Counted from the first letter of the stretch, positions 1 to 9,834 are shown. The stretch: 12,500 nt of DNA from Glandiceps talaboti (GCF_964340395.1 NC_135571.1:202501-215000), one strand, 5' to 3'. A program made the numbers and translations. Notes: generated by a model from the sequence alone, not told the origin.

Positions 1-510
1 ATACATAATCGCTCCCCAGGGACCAGTAAGCTCAAGGGAATATTTCAGTACAAATCACAACACCCACTGCACTTACTACAGAATTTTATCACAAACTAAA
101 GAGTGACCGGACGTTAGCCTATAGTCACTATCAATGTAGTAGTCCCCGACTGTCTGCCGTGTATTCTGGAAGTGATTCATAGCTCTATCTATTTCGTGAT
201 CTATGCGGAAGCTAGGAGAACTTCCGGGTCTGACCTCCGAGTGACCTTTCCTATCAAGTCAAATGCAGAGTACACAGGGACAAAAGTCAGGATACATTTC
301 TGCAGCTGATTTACATTCACACCTTCCTGACAATCCGTGGCCATCCATCCATTCAACCAGTAATCCACCTAGCCAGCCGTCCAACCGTCTGTCAGTCTAT
401 TTATATAGCTATACATTTATCTATATATCTATCTAATACATATAATAAATCTATCTATCCATGTCTCATTTTCTATTATATTGTATTCTACCTATACATC
501 AATGTCTATA
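1..510. other. Upstream flank, no gene seen
   Basis: No open frame or splice-supported exon is visible here. From about 333 to 470 the sequence is a degenerate mix of CCAT-, TCTA- and CTAT-like tetranucleotides, which looks like an old, decayed microsatellite leading into the TATG array that follows. A 5' untranslated exon of the downstream gene could lie here or further upstream, but nothing in the sequence pins one down. Confidence 0.5.
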
Positions 511-648
511 TGCGTGTGTATGTATGTGTGTGTGTATGTATGTATGTATGTATGTATGTATGTATGTATGTATGTATGTATGTATGTGTATGTATGTATG
601 TGTGTATGTATGTATGTATGTATGTATGTATGTATGTATGTATATATA
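511..648. repeat. (TATG)n microsatellite
   Basis: This is an almost pure array of the tetranucleotide TATG (equivalently ATGT), with a few TGTG interruptions near its left end and near 600. It opens all forward frames into Met-Tyr-Val-Cys repeats, which are an artefact of the array and not a protein. The same motif recurs at 899-1010 and 7144-7388. Confidence 0.97.
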
Positions 649-898
649 GTGTTTATTTACCGAAAAGCACAAATGAACATTACAGATACAAATACAAAAA
701 TACTATTTCGTGGGTAAATAGGGGAATCGGGATTTAGCTTACAGCTATTCAAGCCTGTCCCCTACCATAGTTATATACAATGTTTGACAGCAAAGTGATA
801 TATCAATGAAATATATGTATGTACCTAACATTTTTGTATCTCAGGTGTTTACCTAACATTTCTGTATCTCGCCGATATTTCCTTTGAAAAAGAATATT
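649..898. repeat. Spacer with a two-copy 28-bp direct repeat
   Basis: Between the two large tetranucleotide arrays lies ordinary AT-rich sequence. It contains a short direct repeat: TACCTAACATTT followed by TGTATCTC occurs at 822 and again at 850, with one substitution between the copies. No coding feature is seen. Confidence 0.7.
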
Positions 899-1028
899 TA
901 TGCATGTATGTATGTATGTATGTATGTATGTATGTATGTATGCATGTATGTATGTATGTATGTATGTATGTATGTATGTATGTATGTATGTATATGTGTG
1001 TGTGCGTGCGTGCGCGCGTGCGCGCGCC

Positions 1029-1092
<64 letters not shown>

Positions 1093-1132
1093 TGTGTGCA
1101 TGCATGCATGCATGCATGCATGCATGCATGCA
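899..1132. repeat. Compound TATG / TGCG / TGCA microsatellite
   Basis: Three period-4 arrays run into each other without a gap. A TATG block covers roughly 899-990. After a short TG/CG transition comes a TGCG block at about 1029-1092 (16 copies), then a TGCA block at 1097-1132 (9 copies). Much of the right half is alternating purine-pyrimidine, the pattern known to favour Z-DNA, and the TGCA block is self-complementary. The Met-Tyr-Val-Cys, Cys-Val-Arg-Ala and His-Ala-Arg-Thr frames across it are not genes. Confidence 0.96.
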
Positions 1133-1619
1133 AGCGTTATTTTTTCTGTCTGTTCCCTTTACCTTTGTCATTTCCCTATACTATCACGTGTCATCTTGTA
1201 TCAACAAGTGAATATTTTCTTGGAGGAAATGATGTGAGTTTACGGTTGCTACTAATACCACTGACAGTGTTTAACATTTGACATACAATAGGTACATTTG
1301 GTGCCTTCTCAATTGATTATCACATACGTACACCACCATACGTCCAAACAAGCTAGTTGAGGTAGCTGAACTTCGAACCCGGAAAGTTTGCCACGACCGC
1401 CCTTCTTCATATGTCTCTGTACCTTCGCGTGATAAACAGTCACACTTGATACTTCTGGGGAATTCCAACAAGACAAAGTGCCCTAGGGATGATCGCCATT
1501 CAATTTCTTTGATGCAGAACTAATCGAGATCTTGCGAGCATTTGGTCACTTCCGCAATTTAAACAATAGGATAGCAGACATACGTTTGTATTAGTCGCTG
1601 CTTGTTTCCTCGTTTGCAG
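1133..1619. other. Region just upstream of the signal-peptide exon
   Basis: No confident feature. An open frame of 66 residues on the minus strand at 1271-1471 has no recognisable domain and is not supported by splice or start signals. The right end (about 1590-1619) is pyrimidine-rich and ends in TTTGCAG, which looks like a 3' splice site. This part may therefore be the end of an intron in the 5' untranslated region of the mucin-like gene, or its promoter-proximal region. I see no clear TATA box at a useful distance. Confidence 0.4.
1605..1619 (+). other. Candidate 3' splice site before exon 1
   Basis: The stretch TTTCCTCGTTTGCAG ends at 1619 and fits an acceptor: a pyrimidine tract followed by CAG. 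If used, the exon carrying the start codon would run from 1620 to 1742, with 54 nt of leader before the ATG. That leader is open in the same frame, so an N-terminal extension cannot be excluded. The ATG at 1674 is nevertheless the first ATG after the in-frame stop at 1572, and it immediately precedes the hydrophobic stretch. Confidence 0.45.
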
Positions 1620-1673
1620 TTGATCAAAGACTTCACTGCACTTAATAACATAACGGGTCTCGTTCAACAAATT

Positions 1674-1742
1674 ATGGCAACGTCTATTCTTGGCGGGCTT
1701 GCTTCTCTGTTTCTTATTATTCTAACGGTAGCCAGTTACACG
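1674..1742 (+). CDS. Exon 1: start codon and signal peptide of the mucin-like membrane protein
   Basis: This exon encodes 23 residues, beginning MATSILGG, then a hydrophobic core LASLFLIILTVA, then SYT. The ATG has A at -3 and G at +4, a strong start context. The exon ends ACG|GTAAGT, a near-ideal 5' splice site, in phase 0. It joins in frame to exon 2, which begins GSCTAQTVTS. Signal peptidase could cut after VAS or after SCTA, so the signal may be completed by exon 2. Without splicing the frame would run on to a stop at 1815-1817 through a C-tract, which makes no sensible protein and supports splicing. The link to exon 2 rests on phase, the need for a signal peptide on an extracellular stalk, and the lack of a better candidate in between. 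Confidence 0.6.
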
Positions 1743-1764
1743 GTAAGTTTAGCTTTATTCAAAT

Positions 1765-1777
1765 CCCCCCCCCCCCC
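1765..1777 (+). repeat. C13 homopolymer just inside intron 1
   Basis: Thirteen consecutive C residues lie 22 bases after the exon 1 donor site, followed by GG. On the opposite strand this is a G13 run. It is short but stands out in an AT-rich region, and its length is prone to sequencing error. Confidence 0.9.
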
Positions 1778-2299
1778 GGCTTGGTTAAAGATTATGACTG
1801 TGTTACACAGTCATTAATTTTGAGGAAGTCGGAGTTTGTTACGTCAACTACGTATACGGCAATGTCAGTGGTTTGATGTTGTAATATCATTGGAATGTGT
1901 TCCAGAACATTGAATTATTTAGTGCCCAGGATATACTGTTTGCAGCAGGTGTATGAATCATACCAAGTCATTTGTGTTTGGCTTTATAGTGAAACGTTTA
2001 AAGTAAAGCTGACATAGTTTCAGAGTGGCAGTTTGTACTATGGACTTTTGTCATACATGTAATTATATCGTTACTAGTGTCGCCAATTTTTTAATCAGTC
2101 AACATAAGGCTATTTAGAAATGTCTCAACTTTCGGATTTTGACCCTAGCTGTCATGTAAAATATGTCCTTGCGACAAATTATGATTATTATGTTACTTTG
2201 TGTTTGAATATAATAGTCAAATAATTAATTTAATACTAGCTTTAACTAGCTACAGATCTAGCTATAAATTAACATCAACAGTCACAAGGGAACATTCAA

Positions 2300-2385
2300 T
2301 AGCGTCACCATGTTATTAGAATCAACTCGGGGAGTGTTGAGAGATGTATATGTAAGTGGGTTTGAATCTCGCTGTGGGATCTTTT
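2300..2385 (+). mobile_element. Possible decayed tRNA-derived SINE head
   Basis: The segment GTGGGTTTGAATCTCGCTG at 2356-2374, followed by TGGGATCTTTT, resembles the B-box and 3' part of a tRNA-like SINE head (canonical GGTTCGAATCCC) with two transitions, and it is followed by a T run. Upstream, AGCGTCACCATGTTATTAGA could be the matching anticodon-side part, but no clear A-box is seen. This is weak, pattern-level evidence only. Confidence 0.2.
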
Positions 2386-2897
2386 ATTCAAATTTTAGGT
2401 TTGAATATGGACAAAACTCCCCACACGATTGGAGTGTAGGCTAGGTCTATCGGGTCACTCAATACAGATGCTAAAATAGTTCTGATCACTAGTTGCTATG
2501 ACTTGGTACACAGTCCATGCACAAGGTCGTTCTTAAATGCCATAATTGTACAGATTACTAGTATCTAACGTGAGGTAGAATTAAGTGAAATAAGTGCACT
2601 TTATTGGACAACTATAAATTCTTAGGGTATTATGAAATAAACAAAAACAAACAAAGACTATTAAAGTACAGGAGTGCAGGACAATTTAAGATTTTAATGG
2701 TCACTATTGTGATAAAAAGTCTTTGTGAAGTAAAATATCGTTTTATGTCATCTTAAGGCGGAAAAATTATTTTAAAAAACAATAACAATTTGCGCCTATT
2801 TCCTGGTAGCAGCTACATTAAACTAAACGGACGTTAGCAAAGGCCAGGCCTTATAGGGGAATGGCGAAAGCAGAAATCTCTGGATTCTATAGGCTAC

Positions 2898-3040
2898 TTC
2901 AGACCATGTAGGTAGGGAGGACTGTGTTTCTACCTCGAGGTTCAGACCGTGTAGGTAAAGAGGACTGTGTTTCTACCTCCATGTTCAGACCATATAAGCA
3001 GGAAGGACTGTGTTTCCATCTCCAGATTCAGACCATAGAT
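2898..3040. repeat. 43-bp tandem repeat, about 3.3 copies
   Basis: Units begin TTCAGACC at 2898, 2941, 2984 and 3027, so the period is exactly 43 bp. Each full unit contains GGACTGTGTTTC followed by TACCTC or CATCTC. The copies differ at several positions, so the repeat is not new. It is unrelated in sequence to the 44-bp minisatellite at 4009. Confidence 0.93.
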
Positions 3041-3284
3041 ATGTAATGGACGGCGGCCTTTCAACCACAGCTTCTCATTTAGTGCTCTCTTATAGTGGAG
3101 CCATGAGGATTACAAAGACCATTTTCTATAATTCAGCCAGATAATTATTTTCATACCTAAATTTTAACTCTAATCTGAGCAATCGTTAGAGCTACCACGG
3201 TAGGATAAGGAACCAATTAGAGAGAAAAAACGTGCAATGTTGGCTCTTTGAAAGCAAATTGTATCATGAAGAATCTCCTCGTCA

Positions 3285-3306
3285 CAATATATATATATAT
3301 ACATAT
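3285..3306. repeat. Short TA tract abutting the palindrome
   Basis: An imperfect run of AT dinucleotides, broken once by AC, runs directly into the left arm of the inverted repeat. It may be the insertion target of that element, or a site where foldback began. Confidence 0.8.
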
Positions 3307-3449
3307 ATAGTTTTGGTAGTACTGGAACTCTTTCTTGGATGTAACTCGGAGTTTCACGCATGGTGCGATCATCAGACACTCTGATGATCGCACCATGCGT
3401 GAAACTCCGAGTTACATCCAAGAAAGAGTTCCAGTACTACCAAAACTAT
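3307..3449. repeat. Perfect inverted repeat: 70-bp arms, 3-nt spacer
   Basis: The left arm 3307-3376 and the right arm 3380-3449 are exact reverse complements over all 70 bases, separated only by CAC. Transcribed RNA would fold into a 70-bp perfect stem, and the DNA could extrude a cruciform. The outermost bases include TA on both sides (3308-3309 and 3447-3448), so a foldback element with TA target duplications and ends GTTTTGGTAG / CTACCAAAAC would fit. Since any palindrome containing TA would fit equally well, this is only suggestive. The open frame on the minus strand at 3170-3421 runs through one arm and is not a gene. Alternatives are a very young MITE-like element, a hairpin RNA source, or a foldback artefact of sequencing or assembly. 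Confidence 0.97.
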
Positions 3450-4008
3450 TACGCTCTGCCACTGCGGTATAGAGCACTGTCTTAGCAGTTTGATACTCAC
3501 CGAGTTACATATTCTGTCATGCTTTTTTAATTGCAAAGTTAACAACAGGTAAATAGGACAAGTAAATTATATTGACCAATCAATGAAACCAAATATCATC
3601 ACGTTTTTTACCAAATAACCCTACATAAACCTGAATTAATACTTTTTGGCCGACCAAATGTACACGTGCCGTCTCCTATAGCAACCATTTGTGTATTGGC
3701 TGGCTTATAGTTTATGTTGTAAGTCTCTATAAATACAGAAATTTGATATCAAGGCTGTATACTCTACTTGTGCTCAAAGGTGAAGTGGGTAGCATGCATC
3801 GTTGCGTTGGCAGGCAGGGACATACATGGAACATTTTAATCCGATAACAAACTGAGTTTGCAGAAGTGCAGTGTTTGCCACTACTACTATGATGTCACGT
3901 CTCTGACCTCCTAGGGGTTAAACCAATCGTGTATGTCAACTACTTTATCTTTCTTTAGTTATTACAGGTAATAATAATTGCTTCAACAATCGGGGACAAA
4001 TACTCTAA
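3450..4008. other. Unremarkable AT-rich intron sequence
   Basis: No exon, repeat or RNA gene is evident between the palindrome and the minisatellite. The octamer GAGTTACA from the palindrome arm occurs once more near 3501, which is too short to mean much. Confidence 0.5.
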
Positions 4009-5017
4009 TTGGTATATTCTGGCATGATATGTTTACCATCTAGAGATGTATATTGGTAAATTCTGGCATTATATTCCTACTATCTTGAGATGTATATTGG
4101 TAAATTCTGGCATTATATTCCTACCATTTTGAGATGTATATTGGTAAATTCTGGCATTATATTCCTACCATCTTGAGATGTATATGGGTCAATTCTGGCA
4201 TTATATTCCTACCATCTTGAGATGTATATGGGTCAATTCTGGCATAATATATCAACCAACTTGAGATGTTGGTATATTCTGGAATGATATGTCTACCATT
4301 TTGAGATATATATTGATAAATTCTGGCGTAATATGTTTACTATCTAGAGATGTATATTGGTAAATTCTGACATAGTGTGTTTACCATTTTGAGATGTACA
4401 CTCAGTCTGGTAAATTCTGGCATTATATTCCTACCATCTTGAGGTGTACACTGGTAAATTCTGGCATTATATTCGTACCATCTTGAGGTGTACACTGGTA
4501 AATTCTGGCATTATATTCGTACTATCTTGAGATGTACACTGGTAAATTCTGGCATTATATTCCTACCATTTTGAGATGTATATTGGTAAATTCTGGCATT
4601 ATATTCCTACCATCTTGAGATGTATATTGATAAATTCTGGCATAATATAATTACCATCTTGAGAGATAAATTGATAAATTCTGGCATAATATGTTAACCA
4701 TCTAGAGATGTATATTGGTAAATTCTGGCATAATATAATTACCATCTAGAGATGTATATTGGTAAATTCTGGCATTATATAATTACCATCTAGAGATGTA
4801 TATTGGTAAATTCTGGCATAATATATCAACCAACGTGAGATGTTGGTATATTCTGGAATGATATGTCTACCATCTTGAGATATATATTGATAAATTCTGG
4901 CGTAATATGTTTACCATCTAGAGATGTACATTGGTAAATTCTGACATAGTGTGTTTACCATTTTGAGATGTATACAGGAAAATTCTGGCATTATACCGTA
5001 TTGAGATGTATATTGGT
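4009..5017. repeat. 44-bp minisatellite, 23 copies, with higher-order structure
   Basis: The landmark TTCTGG or TTCTGA recurs at 4017, 4061, 4105, 4149, 4193, 4237, 4277, 4321, 4365, 4415, 4459, 4503, 4547, 4591, 4635, 4679, 4723, 4767, 4811, 4851, 4895, 4939 and 4983. Spacing is 44 bp except for two 40-bp steps and one 50-bp step. A typical unit reads TTGGTAAATTCTGGCATTAT, then ATTCCTACCATCTTGAGATG, then TATA. Each unit carries TGGTA and TACCA, a small internal inverted pair. Variant runs are shared between 4237-4398 and 4811-4972, giving a 574-bp, 13-monomer higher-order period. There are no unique spacers, so it is not a CRISPR-like array. Confidence 0.97.
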
Positions 5018-5134
5018 ACAAGCAAGTGTTTGTATGAAGCAGATAGTACCAATCGGACAACTACAATAATTCCAGAAGTAAACAGATTTGACAGAGCAGT
5101 TTTATTAACAAGTCTTTGAGCAAATACAAGACCC

Positions 5135-6235
<1,101 letters not shown>

Positions 6236-6310
<75 letters not shown>

Positions 6311-6333
6311 GACAGGCAGGCAGGCAGGCAGGC

Positions 6334-6422
<89 letters not shown>

Positions 6423-6434
6423 GGCAGACAGGCA
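6236..6434. repeat. (GACA)n microsatellite with GGCA insert
   Basis: A 199-bp GACA array is interrupted once near 6310 by a 2-base phase slip (GAGACA) followed by several GGCA units up to about 6334, then pure GACA again, with two GGCA units near the right edge. The strand asymmetry (purine G/A with C) gives Asp-Arg-Gln-Thr and Cys-Leu-Ser-Val frames that are not proteins. GACA repeats are a known component of the Bkm-type satellites described from vertebrate sex chromosomes; nothing here shows sex linkage. Confidence 0.97.
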
Positions 6435-7142
6435 ATACGATACTTATCCCGAACAACTTAGAACATTTAATTCAGAATCCGTATTGTAAAATGTACACTA
6501 CTTACACATTTAAATACATAGACAGATAACATTACAACCCTGCACAGACAAGTCTCTATAGCTATAATGAGTGACAGTATAACACTGCTGTAGAGGAAGT
6601 TGCAGAACATACAAACATATGCTGCAAACTAATAGATGCAAAATAATCACCAATGCCTCCAAACAAACAAACTATTAGTTTATAATTAATCTAGTAATCT
6701 TGTCCTCCTTCTCTTTCCGTTTATACTTTAATTCATTGCATCTGTACAATTGTCACTGTTCTCTATAAAGATCCTGATATGCAACAGAGTAAAATGAATA
6801 TATGTAGAATATTGGGAAAATTTGAAATAAGATTTCAGACACACCATAGGTGTTGGAGCGACTAAATTGAATTCTGATCGAATGAATAAATATGGTTGCT
6901 GAATTCTTTCAGGACATGCAGAGCTTTCAATATTTCTTTCATTGATATGGATGTCATTGCACTGTTTATGGCATGTATAATTTATAGTCATGTACTTTTT
7001 GGTTGTTTTTTAGATTCTGAATGTTATTTTTGATGCCATATGTTGTACAAATGATTGATTGGGGTAGGGTAAAGAAACGTGTCACGTCAAAACTAAAATA
7101 TCTAATATTTGTTACTTTTGATGGGTGTACTCGCTAGTATGC

Positions 7143-7143
<1 letters not shown>
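6435..7143. other. Intron sequence without supported features
   Basis: An 87-residue open frame on the minus strand at 6728-6991 has no recognisable domain or splice support and is left out as a gene. Otherwise this is plain AT-rich DNA. Confidence 0.45.
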
Positions 7144-7173
<30 letters not shown>

Positions 7174-7233
7174 TGTATGTATGTATGTATGTATGTATGT
7201 ATGTATGTATGTATGTATGTATGTATGTATGTT

Positions 7234-7265
<32 letters not shown>

Positions 7266-7273
7266 TGTGTGTA

Positions 7274-7304
<31 letters not shown>

Positions 7305-7388
7305 ATGTATGTATGTATGTATGTATGTATGTATGTATGCATGTATGTATGTATGTTTGTATGTATGTATGTATGTATGTATGTATGT
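7144..7388. repeat. (TATG)n array with embedded (CTGT)7
   Basis: A TATG block is interrupted at 7277-7304 by exactly seven CTGT units and then continues to 7388, with single-base variants (GCATG near 7340, TTTG near 7355). It faces the ACAT array at 7401, so the two together form a large inverted repeat. Confidence 0.97.
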
Positions 7389-7400
7389 ACGAACGCGCAC

Positions 7401-7528
7401 ACATACATACATACATACATACATACATACATACATACATACATACATACATACATACATACATACATACATACATACATACATACATACATACATACAT
7501 ACATACATACATACATACATACATACAT
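7401..7528. repeat. (ACAT)32 array, inverted partner of the TATG array
   Basis: This is a pure 128-bp array of 32 ACAT units. It is the reverse complement of the TATG block to its left, from which it is separated by about 12 bp containing GAACGCGC. The array ends 122 bp before the acceptor of the mucin-like exon. Confidence 0.97.
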
Positions 7529-7650
7529 CGGTGCTATGTTGTTATTAAAACAAATGAGTGATTCAAAAGTTGGTGGGTGGCTGGATATGGAGGGACGTAT
7601 GGAGGGAAGGGTTGCAAGCCTTTGCTGATTATATACATTTACTCTTTTAG

Positions 7651-8434
7651 GGTAGTTGTACAGCTCAAACAGTTACATCAGAAGTGATAACGTCACCATT
7701 TGTTTCTTCAAGACTGTTTACTGTCGTGACTGGTACAGCGCGTGCAGAAACAACCGAGACAGACCGAATAACTCTGATTGAGTCAACCACGCCATCAACA
7801 GAGAAAACAACCAGACCTACAACACTACTGAAATCTATAATACCATCTTGGTCACCAATAACTACAACAACGTATGCGACAACGACTGAAGATTTGCCAA
7901 CAACGAGTAGAGCATCAACAAGTGCATACGAGAGTACGGTCGAGCACGAGACTTCGACTAGCGCACAGTCAACGACAACGATCCTAGAACCAACGACAAC
8001 AACCCAAACAACTACCACTATCACAACTGTTGATTTAATGACATCACAAATACTGACAGAAACAGACAAACCCACTACGCATACAACAACGTCGACCATG
8101 ACGCCATTTTCGACAACGATGACACCAACTTCAATTCTGACATCATCAACAACAGTAGCGAATACAGAGACTACAATCGACATTACAACTACGAAATCGC
8201 TGACATCAACAGATTCAGTTACCACACAAAGACCAATACAGACTGATCGTTTGACAACACATAGCCAACCAAGCAGTGGACCACTGACAGAGACGACAGC
8301 AAGGGAAACTAGAACAACAGCTACAACACCTGGCAAAACAAAAGTTCCAAGCACTGATGAGAAAACAGAGGCTAGAGAAACAACCTTGAATCCAACTACA
8401 GAGCCACAATCAGCAACCGATCCACCTGGTTCCG
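7651..8434 (+). CDS. Exon 2: Thr-rich mucin-type extracellular stalk
   Basis: The exon opens after ATTTACTCTTTTAG and closes at TCCG|GTGAGT, a strong donor, in phase 1. Its 261 residues (24-284 of the protein) are about one third Thr, with much Ser and some Pro, including runs such as PTTTTQTTTTITT near the middle. This is the composition of a densely O-glycosylated stalk. There is no N-X-S/T sequon with an allowed X, and only one Cys, in GSC at the start, so no disulphide-bonded domain is present. Thr is encoded by ACA, ACT, ACG and ACC mixed together, and the exon is not a regular tandem repeat. This argues for selection on the protein, not microsatellite growth. A 264-residue Val-rich frame on the opposite strand is the shadow of the ACN codons. 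The exact partners and function are unknown. Confidence 0.87.
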
Positions 8435-8777
8435 GTGAGTTTTGTTCATTAAAATACATTAAATTTATATCCTCAACTTATATGGGTGCCGGTTGTGTTT
8501 ACATTGCTTTGCCTGAATCATTAAAACACTAGTACTTGTGGTTTTTTGTGTGAAGTATGGCAAGTAGGAACAGTGTTCCATAAGTTCTTGCATGATTTTC
8601 TCATCAGTATACGTAATTGTGGCGGGCTGATAAATGTACCTGTACAAGGTATGAAAAACAATACAAGTTTTACCACAGTTTCACTGACTGAAAACAACAA
8701 GGTTTCGGAAACTATCGTAAGACACTGCCTCTCAGTATATATGAGGAAAGTGAGTTCAACCATGGGCAACATAGCAC

Positions 8778-8783
8778 AATAAA
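8778..8783 (+). terminator. AATAAA inside intron 2
   Basis: A canonical poly(A) hexamer lies about 250 nt after the read-through stop of exon 2 at 8530-8532; another lies at 9423-9428. If used, they would yield a transcript for the stalk without the membrane anchor. Hexamers occur by chance in AT-rich DNA, so this is only a possibility. Confidence 0.2.
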
Positions 8784-9524
8784 ACTAAGATAAGTTCACC
8801 AATCATTACGAACCACTGAAATCGTCTGCTCGTCGCTCTCGGATCGATTTGAAAGTGCGCCGCCAACGTTAGGGATTTCTTGTTAGACATCATAAGCTAT
8901 ATTATACCAGGAAGTTGTTTGTATTGACATTTACGTTTAACATGAAAACTAGTAATACATACAGAGAGGGAAATGAATTTTCAAAATAGACATCATCTGT
9001 ACTGTCGTAGAGATTTATTTCAAATAGTGTGTCCTCGATCATGATAGTCCGCTAGCGCTCGCCTCACTCATGCTTGCCACACAGGGTGTATAGCCTACGC
9101 TTCATATCAGTGCATTAGTTACCTTATTGATATGCTGGACTTTTTTGCATTGCAAGACATAATCCAATGATATATAGTGTGTTTAATTGTAGTTTGTCAT
9201 TAAATTCTACTAATCACTGTTAGTAGTATAATACCTGAACTACACTTAAAAAGTATCAACTCTTCACCTAAAATGTTGATTGTAGAATGTATATGTGATT
9301 TATTCTATGATCGAAGAAAATACTGTTAGTTTGTTTTGTATTTTGAACAATACTGAATACTAAATATGTACTCTTCAGGAGGTACAACAATTTATGAAAT
9401 AGAATAGCATGTCATCCATCACAATAAAGCATACAAATATAAAATTCTCTTACACGTCGGTGAACATTATAATGACGAGTTGGGTACATGTTTCTTGCGA
9501 TTATCATAAATAATTTCCATTAGC

Positions 9525-9594
9525 AGATATCCTGTATACACTAACCACAGGAGAGCCTTAGATATCCTGTATACATTAACCACAGGAATGCCTT
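9525..9594. repeat. Two-copy 35-bp tandem repeat
   Basis: AGATATCCTGTATACA occurs at 9525 and at 9560, each copy continuing into TAACCACAGGA and ending GCCTT, with three differences between the copies. A partial third unit (AGATAG) starts at 9595. Confidence 0.9.
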
Positions 9595-9660
9595 AGATAG
9601 TTTTTCAATCTCAATCATTCCTTTGCATTATGTCTTACAACAATTTTTGTTTTTGTTTAC

Positions 9661-9730
9661 CTGATGATGTTTTTCGTTACCTGGTGATGTTTTTTGTTAC
9701 TTGGTAATGTTTTTTCTTTACATGATGATA
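9661..9730. repeat. 20-bp tandem repeat, about 3.5 copies
   Basis: Units start at 9661, 9681, 9701 and 9721 and read approximately CTGGTGATGTTTTTTGTTAC, with diverged bases in the third and fourth. The pattern lies 105 bp before the exon 3 acceptor. Confidence 0.85.
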
Positions 9731-9834
9731 TTCCGTAATACAAAAGTAAAATCATTTCTAGTTTAGTTGTGTTCACACCATCCAGTTTTCATTTTCGGTA
9801 ATTAACATTAAGAAATATTTTTGATTTTCACCAG

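Larger units (their letters stand above)
8435..9834 (+). other. Intron 2, 1.4 kb
   Basis: It starts GTGAGT and ends ATTTTCACCAG, and it is a phase 1 intron. If not removed, the frame of exon 2 continues for 31 more codons beginning GEFCSLKYIK and stops at 8530-8532, before the membrane helix. A 78-residue open frame at 8546-8782 has no recognisable domain. Two small tandem repeats are listed separately. Confidence 0.8.

Noticed and set aside
461-1281. Several open frames over the two left arrays
   Set aside because: They are translations of TATG, TGCG and TGCA repeats only; the non-repeat ends are short and unsupported.
1370-1385. TTCGAACCCGG resembling a tRNA T-loop
   Set aside because: No matching acceptor stem or A-box could be found around it; the base before TTCGAA also breaks the B-box consensus.
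1271-1471. 66-residue minus-strand frame upstream of exon 1
   Set aside because: No family recognised and no transcript signals; the length is within chance for this composition.
3170-3421. 83-residue minus-strand frame
   Set aside because: It runs through the palindrome arm and flanks, and the same peptide is partly mirrored in the other arm. There are no domain or splice signals.
4009-5017. CRISPR-like array
   Set aside because: The units are contiguous and related along their whole 44 bp, so there are no unique spacers, and the context is a eukaryotic intron.
6728-6991. 87-residue minus-strand frame inside intron 1
   Set aside because: No recognisable domain, ordinary AT-rich codon composition, and no acceptor or donor pair that makes it an exon.
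7102-7628. Long open frames of both strands with Met-Tyr-Val-Cys and Ile-His-Thr-Tyr repeats
   Set aside because: They are translations of TATG/ACAT arrays; with period 4 every frame gives the same peptide repeat without stops.
7665-8459. 264-residue open frame on the minus strand, very Val-rich
   Set aside because: It is the complement of the ACN Thr codons of exon 2. The plus strand has a matching acceptor, donor, signal peptide and membrane exon; the minus frame has none.
8546-8782. 78-residue plus-strand frame in intron 2, overlapped by minus-strand frames
   Set aside because: Frames on both strands overlap without domain content; no acceptor of quality joins it to exon 2 in phase.
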